Shown here: positions 60,533-64,000 of the stretch, one piece after another
Layout of the letters: each line of letters begins with the position of its first letter
Numbering within the stretch: position 1 is the first letter of the stretch
From: an uncultured Lachnospiraceae bacterium
GTDB taxonomy: Bacteria > Bacillota > Clostridia > Lachnospirales > Lachnospiraceae
Length of the DNA: 64,000 bases
Assembly: GCA_910577175.1 (NCBI GenBank)
Contig: CAJTLU010000016.1
Span: 13,844 to 77,843 of the forward strand
Reading direction: 5' to 3'
Notes under the pieces: model-generated
What the model was told of the DNA's origin: nothing
Seen by the model: the letters and a program-made list of their open reading frames with translations, nothing else
Databases searched by the model: none
Position numbers and translations under genes: made by a program

Positions 60533-60660
60533 CTCCCTATCTCCTTTTCTATTAACTACTATATATTAACATATTATAGGGAAAACTTTTTGGCTTCCTA
60601 CCTCAGGACTGCCGCCTCATACGTCAGCCCCATCTTCTGTACATAGAACAGGCTTCCTTT

Positions 60661-62028
60661 TTACCGCTCCTCCAGACTTACATAGCCGCCTTCCTTTAAG
60701 ACACTTTTATACGCCGGGCGGATAATTTTATCCTGATTAATCAGCTCCTCCAGCCGGTGCGCGCTCCAGCCGACAATCCGCGCAATCGCAAAAATCGGCG
60801 TGAACAGCTCTGACGGAAGCCCCAGCATATGGTAGATAAACCCGCTATAAAAGTCTACGTTCGCACTTACTCCTTTGTAAATGCGGCGCTCCCGCTCGAT
60901 TACCTTCGGCGCCATCTCCTCTACCATCTTATAGAGACGGTATTCCTCCATTTTGTGCTTCTCCTGCGCAAGCTTCTCCACATACTCCTTTAAAAGACAG
61001 GAACGCGGGTCAGACAACGAATAGACCGCATGGCCCATTCCGTAAATCAAGCCCTTCTTATCAAAGGCCTCCTTATGCAGCAACTTCATCAGATACTCCT
61101 CTACCTGCGCCGGGTCTTTCGTATCCTCCACCGAATGCTTCATATCCTGGAACATCTCCACTACCTTGATATTGGCGCCGCCGTGTTTCGGTCCCTTTAG
61201 TGAGCCCAATGCTGCCGCCACTGCGGCATACGTATCCGTTCCGGATGAGGTCACTACATGTGTTGTAAACGTAGAATTATTTCCGCCGCCGTGCTCCATA
61301 TGTAGCACAAGCGCCATATCCAGAATCTTTGCCTCCAGATGCGTATATTCCTTATCCGGGCGGAGCATCCGCAGAATATTTTCCGCCGTGGAAAGCTTTG
61401 CGGACGGGTTATGGATGTAAAGACTCTTTCCTCTTCCGTAATGACTGTAGGCGCAGTACCCGTATACCGCCAGCATCGGAAATACTGCAATCAGCATAAT
61501 GCACTGACGCAATACGTTCGGGATACTGATATCGTCCACCTTCTTATCATAGCAGGCCAGCGTCAGTACGCTGCGGGAAAGGGTATTCATCATATCCTTG
61601 CTCGGCGCTTTCATAATAATATCACGTACAAAATTCGTCGGAAGGGTCCGTGAAGCGTTCAAAAGCTTTTTAAAATCCTCCAGCTCCACCTCTGTCGGCA
61701 GCTTCCCGAACAACAGCAAATACGTAATCTCTTCAAAGCCGAACCGGTCCTCGTTAATAAATCCGCTGCAAAGATCACGGATATTTAACCCACGGTAGCG
61801 CAGCACTCCGTCGCATGGCACCTTTGTATCCCCCTCCATACGATAAGCCATAATATCTGAAATCTTCGTAAGCCCTGCCACCACGCCATTTCCATTCAGG
61901 TCACGCAGCCCGCGTTTTACATCATGTACTTTATAAAGCTCCGGATCAATTCCGCTGTTGCTGCGGCAAAGCTCCGCAAGCTCCTGAATCTCCGGTGAAA
62001 TCTCTGTTAATGCTTTTCTCATAGCCAT
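60661..62028 (-). CDS. gltA: Citrate synthase
   Basis: A 455 aa enzyme condensing oxaloacetate and acetyl-CoA. The catalytic pair H and H lie in VLHMEHGGGNNST and LKGPKHGGAN; the aspartate is in SANVDFYSGF. It starts MAMRKALTEISPEIQEL with AAAGGAAG before the ATG at 62028; an in-frame TTG nine codons upstream is less likely. No other TCA-cycle gene is adjacent. Function in making glutamate precursors is common for Clostridia with an incomplete cycle. Confidence 0.95.
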   Translation of the reverse strand: MAMRKALTEISPEIQELAELCRSNSGIDPELYKVHDVKRGLRDLNGNGVVAGLTKISDIMAYRMEGDTKVPCDGVLRYRGLNIRDLCSGFINEDRFGFEEITYLLLFGKLPTEVELEDFKKLLNASRTLPTNFVRDIIMKAPSKDMMNTLSRSVLTLACYDKKVDDISIPNVLRQCIMLIAVFPMLAVYGYCAYSHYGRGKSLYIHNPSAKLSTAENILRMLRPDKEYTHLEAKILDMALVLHMEHGGGNNSTFTTHVVTSSGTDTYAAVAAALGSLKGPKHGGANIKVVEMFQDMKHSVEDTKDPAQVEEYLMKLLHKEAFDKKGLIYGMGHAVYSLSDPRSCLLKEYVEKLAQEKHKMEEYRLYKMVEEMAPKVIERERRIYKGVSANVDFYSGFIYHMLGLPSELFTPIFAIARIVGWSAHRLEELINQDKIIRPAYKSVLKEGGYVSLEER

Positions 62029-62155
62029 GCTTCCTTTCAATAAATTTTCGTTCAAAATACACCATCTCCTTTAACCGTATCCCCGTCCTTTTTCCTGATG
62101 CAGCCTGTATTCCTTCTCACTTTGACAGTTTATACCGAATAAAACCCCTATTATT

Positions 62156-62184
62156 ATACTAGTACAAAATTCCATAAAAGTCAA
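62156..62184 (-). promoter_or_regulatory. Possible promoter of gltA
   Basis: Minus-strand TTGACT, 17 bases, TAGTAT; a better -10 match TATAAT overlaps it (62153-62158), but with a 20-base spacer. About 125 bases before the gene. Confidence 0.4.
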
Positions 62185-62269
62185 GAAAAAGGACGGTAAA
62201 AGAGCATGTCTGCCTCTCTCACCCTCCTTTTCCCCACCCGACATTCCCCACTAAACTCCCGTTCGTAAT

Positions 62270-62900
62270 ATTCAATCTGAATTTTCTTTACCTCAGCCCG
62301 TTCTGTCTCGGAAAGATAGCCATCCCCATTTAAATCCTACTTTTCTGCAATTCATTTCCGGAATACCTCACTGGTAAAATGCTCCTCGTCAATCGGAATC
62401 TTCCCTTCCAGCTTCCCGCAGCCCTCTATCACGACCTCCTCTATCTTTGATAAATCAAGGTCAATCCGCCTAAGCTCCGGACAGTTCCGCACCATCAGCT
62501 TTTTTAAGCCCGGCGCATCCCCGTCGATAACCTCTAACGACGGATGATTTTCCACAACCAGCGTCCCGGTACGCCCGAGAGAAAGCTCCCTAAGCTTCGG
62601 AAAATGTTGAAAGCCGTCTAATATCTGCCCGTCAAAACGGATTGATGCGGAAAAATCCATCACCTCTACCGCTTCCCGTTCCCGCAGGGACAACAGCTTT
62701 TCGTAACCTCCATTCTCCTCCCATTCCTCCAGGGAACCGTACACCCTGACCGAACCGTCCGGCAGCGTAAGAATATAATGGCTCCTTTCCGTCTGTCCGA
62801 GCACAGTCTCCTTCTGTCCCGTACGGTACACAAACTCCAGCTTCCAGCGAATGCTTGCAAAATTCCCACGGTTCGGGAAATATTTCAATACCTTGACCTC
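62270..62900 (-). pseudogene. Decayed EF-hand/leucine-rich protein, paralogue of the gene at 48.9 kb
   Basis: The minus-strand frame resembles the lipoprotein at 48936-50222, but as pieces in different order. KYFPNRGN, TERSHYILTLPDGSVRVYGSLEEWEENGG match its C-terminal domain, then ILDGFQHFPKLRELSLGRTGTLVVENHPSLEVIDG and NCPELRRIDLDLSKIEEVVIEGCGKL match its repeats, and IPIDEEHFTSEVFRK starts the next EF-hand unit. The frame then runs through two stop codons, TGA and TAG, with DLNGDGYLSETER after them, still aligned at the same spacing. So these are nonsense mutations, not a frameshift. The homology also ends abruptly at about 62900. Confidence 0.75.
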
Positions 62901-63089
62901 ATAAAAAACAATAATACAATCCGCAATCTGACCGGGGAATATAAGAAGATAGAGCCGGATTGCCGGGAGGGAGTACGGGCGCAGTTGGAGCGCATGAAAG
63001 AACTCTGCAAAGAACGCAATAATCTGTATGGGAAGCAGAATGACTTGAAAGGGCGAAAATGGAAGATAGAGAAATCGTTAGAACGATAA
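62901..63089 (+). pseudogene. C-terminal remnant of an unidentified coiled-coil protein
   Basis: The last 60 or so codons of a plus-strand frame ending at TAA 63087-63089: EPDCREGVRAQLERMKELCKE and RKWKIEKSLER suggest a charged helical tail. It starts exactly where the homology of the minus-strand pseudogene ends, so it looks like the tail of another gene joined at a rearrangement point, perhaps from a mobile element. Its identity is not known. Confidence 0.35.
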
Positions 63090-63266
63090 TAAATGTGGGG
63101 TGCGGTGGTTGCTGTGCCCTATATTTTTGTTGTAAATGAGGAACGGAAGTGATATAATCAAATAAGAATTTGACGAAAAGATTTAAAACAATATAGTATG
63201 TTGATTGATGAATGAGGTGTTCTATACTATTCTTTATGGAGTAATGATGGAATTCAAACTTGCAAT

Positions 63267-63962
63267 GTGCCCGTGTATGGGTATTATGCTTCATCAGAAA
63301 AGACACTGTCAAAATTATTCTGTAAACTGTCAGACATAGTAATAAGTAATGGTGATACAAAATTTCAAATAAATCTGTATGCTCATGATTATGAAGCATT
63401 AGCATTGTTTTCAATGATACAATTTGGCTATATTTACGAACAAGGCAGACTTGAAATTACAGATTATCCTTACCAATTTAACGATACATATACAATTAAG
63501 ACTTTGGAGAAAGATGAAATTGAAAAACGCTGGGATGAAATATGGACCCTGACAGATGCAATAATAAAACATCTGAAACAGGCACCTGTTTTTTATCCAG
63601 GTTATGAATTTACAGAGCAGGTATACAAAGAGTTTTTTATGGATTCAGAGACGAATCTTCATATTGCTCTTTCAAAGGATGATAAAATAATTGGAATGAT
63701 AGAAAGTAATAGTGAATTAGATGTGTTTGCTTTTCATAGCACCAAATCGGTAAATGTAGGGGAAATATATGTGATGCCGAAATATAGAGGAAGTTCTCTC
63801 TCTAAAGATTTGCTTCAATTTGTCATTGAACATGAGAAACAAAAGGATGCCAGATATCTATGGGCTGGACACGGAACGGCTAATCCGAATGCACGAGGAT
63901 TCTGGAATAAATATTTTAAGACATATCAATATGAACTTGTAAGAGCAATCAAAAAATATTAA
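63267..63962 (+). CDS. GNAT-family N-acetyltransferase, possibly 5'-truncated
   Basis: A 231 aa protein in which the GNAT core is the C-terminal half: KDDKIIGMIESNSELDV, NVGEIYVMPKYRGSSLSKDLLQFV (acetyl-CoA loop RGSSLSKDL) and WAGHGTANPNARGFWNKYF. The N-terminal part has an LYAHDYEALALF stretch. The GTG start at 63267 has no clear Shine-Dalgarno site, and the frame is open further up to a TGA at 63213-63215, with plausible coding sequence (GVLYYSLWSNDGIQ) in between. So the gene may have lost its true start. Plus strand, at the right window edge. Substrate unknown. Confidence 0.75.
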   Translation: MPVYGYYASSEKTLSKLFCKLSDIVISNGDTKFQINLYAHDYEALALFSMIQFGYIYEQGRLEITDYPYQFNDTYTIKTLEKDEIEKRWDEIWTLTDAIIKHLKQAPVFYPGYEFTEQVYKEFFMDSETNLHIALSKDDKIIGMIESNSELDVFAFHSTKSVNVGEIYVMPKYRGSSLSKDLLQFVIEHEKQKDARYLWAGHGTANPNARGFWNKYFKTYQYELVRAIKKY

Positions 63963-64000
63963 GTTTACAAATTCAGTTTGAAAGAGTGACAAATACCAAT

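Noticed and set aside
60533..60600. Sigma-28 promoter for the flagellin gene.
   Set aside because: I looked for TAAA and GCCGATAA at the right spacing and did not find them. A TATAAT is present, but without a good -35.
62899..63414. A 171-codon minus-strand reading.
   Set aside because: It is antisense to the acetyltransferase and to the plus-strand remnant, and its protein is low-complexity without known motifs.
1..64000. tRNA, rRNA, insertion sequences or prophage.
   Set aside because: I saw no tRNA-like cloverleaf, rRNA sequence, transposase, integrase or phage structural gene.

Overview
The window looks like the chromosome of a motile Clostridia bacterium, most likely Lachnospiraceae. 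The evidence is the Firmicutes order of the S10-spc-alpha ribosomal protein genes, the type of flagellin N-terminus, a long L17 (178 aa), a zinc-type S14, purine-rich Shine-Dalgarno sites before nearly every gene, and LytTR/GHKL signalling tied to ABC transporters. Almost every gene lies on the minus strand, so transcription runs from right to left. There are no tRNA or rRNA genes, no CRISPR array and no intact mobile element.

Right to left. At 63.2-64.0 kb is a GNAT acetyltransferase on the plus strand, next to decayed gene remnants (62.2-63.1 kb). Citrate synthase and a solitary flagellin with a very large central domain follow (58.5-62.0 kb). Then come an XRE regulator, a YccF-type membrane protein and a two-gene ABC exporter (52.9-58.1 kb), and a secreted subtilase broken by one in-frame TGA with an EF-hand/leucine-rich lipoprotein behind it (48.9-52.3 kb).

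From 48.9 to 35.8 kb runs the complete S10-spc block (rpsJ to infA), with a strong promoter, a structured leader and an intrinsic terminator right after infA. The block normally continues into rpmJ-rpsM-rpsK-rpsD-rpoA-rplQ, but here that alpha part sits 19 kb further on (16.8-13.4 kb) behind its own promoter, which has the same -35 and -10 hexamers as the S10 promoter. The genes between are accessory: a WYL regulator with RidA and a thioesterase; TetR-MFS with a frameshifted 5'-3' exonuclease; TetR-ABC; a GH2 glycosidase facing an AraC regulator; a five-gene LytTR/GHKL/lipoprotein/ABC system; and cysK. The downstream string ecfA1-ecfA2-ecfT-truA-rplM-rpsI is present, but three accessory genes lie between ecfT and truA. 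Past rpsI is a nucleotide-themed group: a HAM1-like pyrophosphatase, a DpnI-type endonuclease and a protein joining an XRE helix-turn-helix to a PurM (AIR synthetase) domain. GNAT, DUF1848, response-regulator and ABC genes complete the left end.

The most unusual systems are: (1) at 18.1-25.0 kb, where the sensor half of a GHKL histidine kinase resembles half of the ABC permease encoded in the same operon, suggesting a sensor made from a transporter subunit; (2) at 3.1-6.0 kb, the XRE-PurM fusion with an altered nucleotide-loop motif, near an apparently solitary G(6mA)TC-directed endonuclease; and (3) the split ribosomal super-operon with matching promoters and a candidate structured S10 leader RNA.
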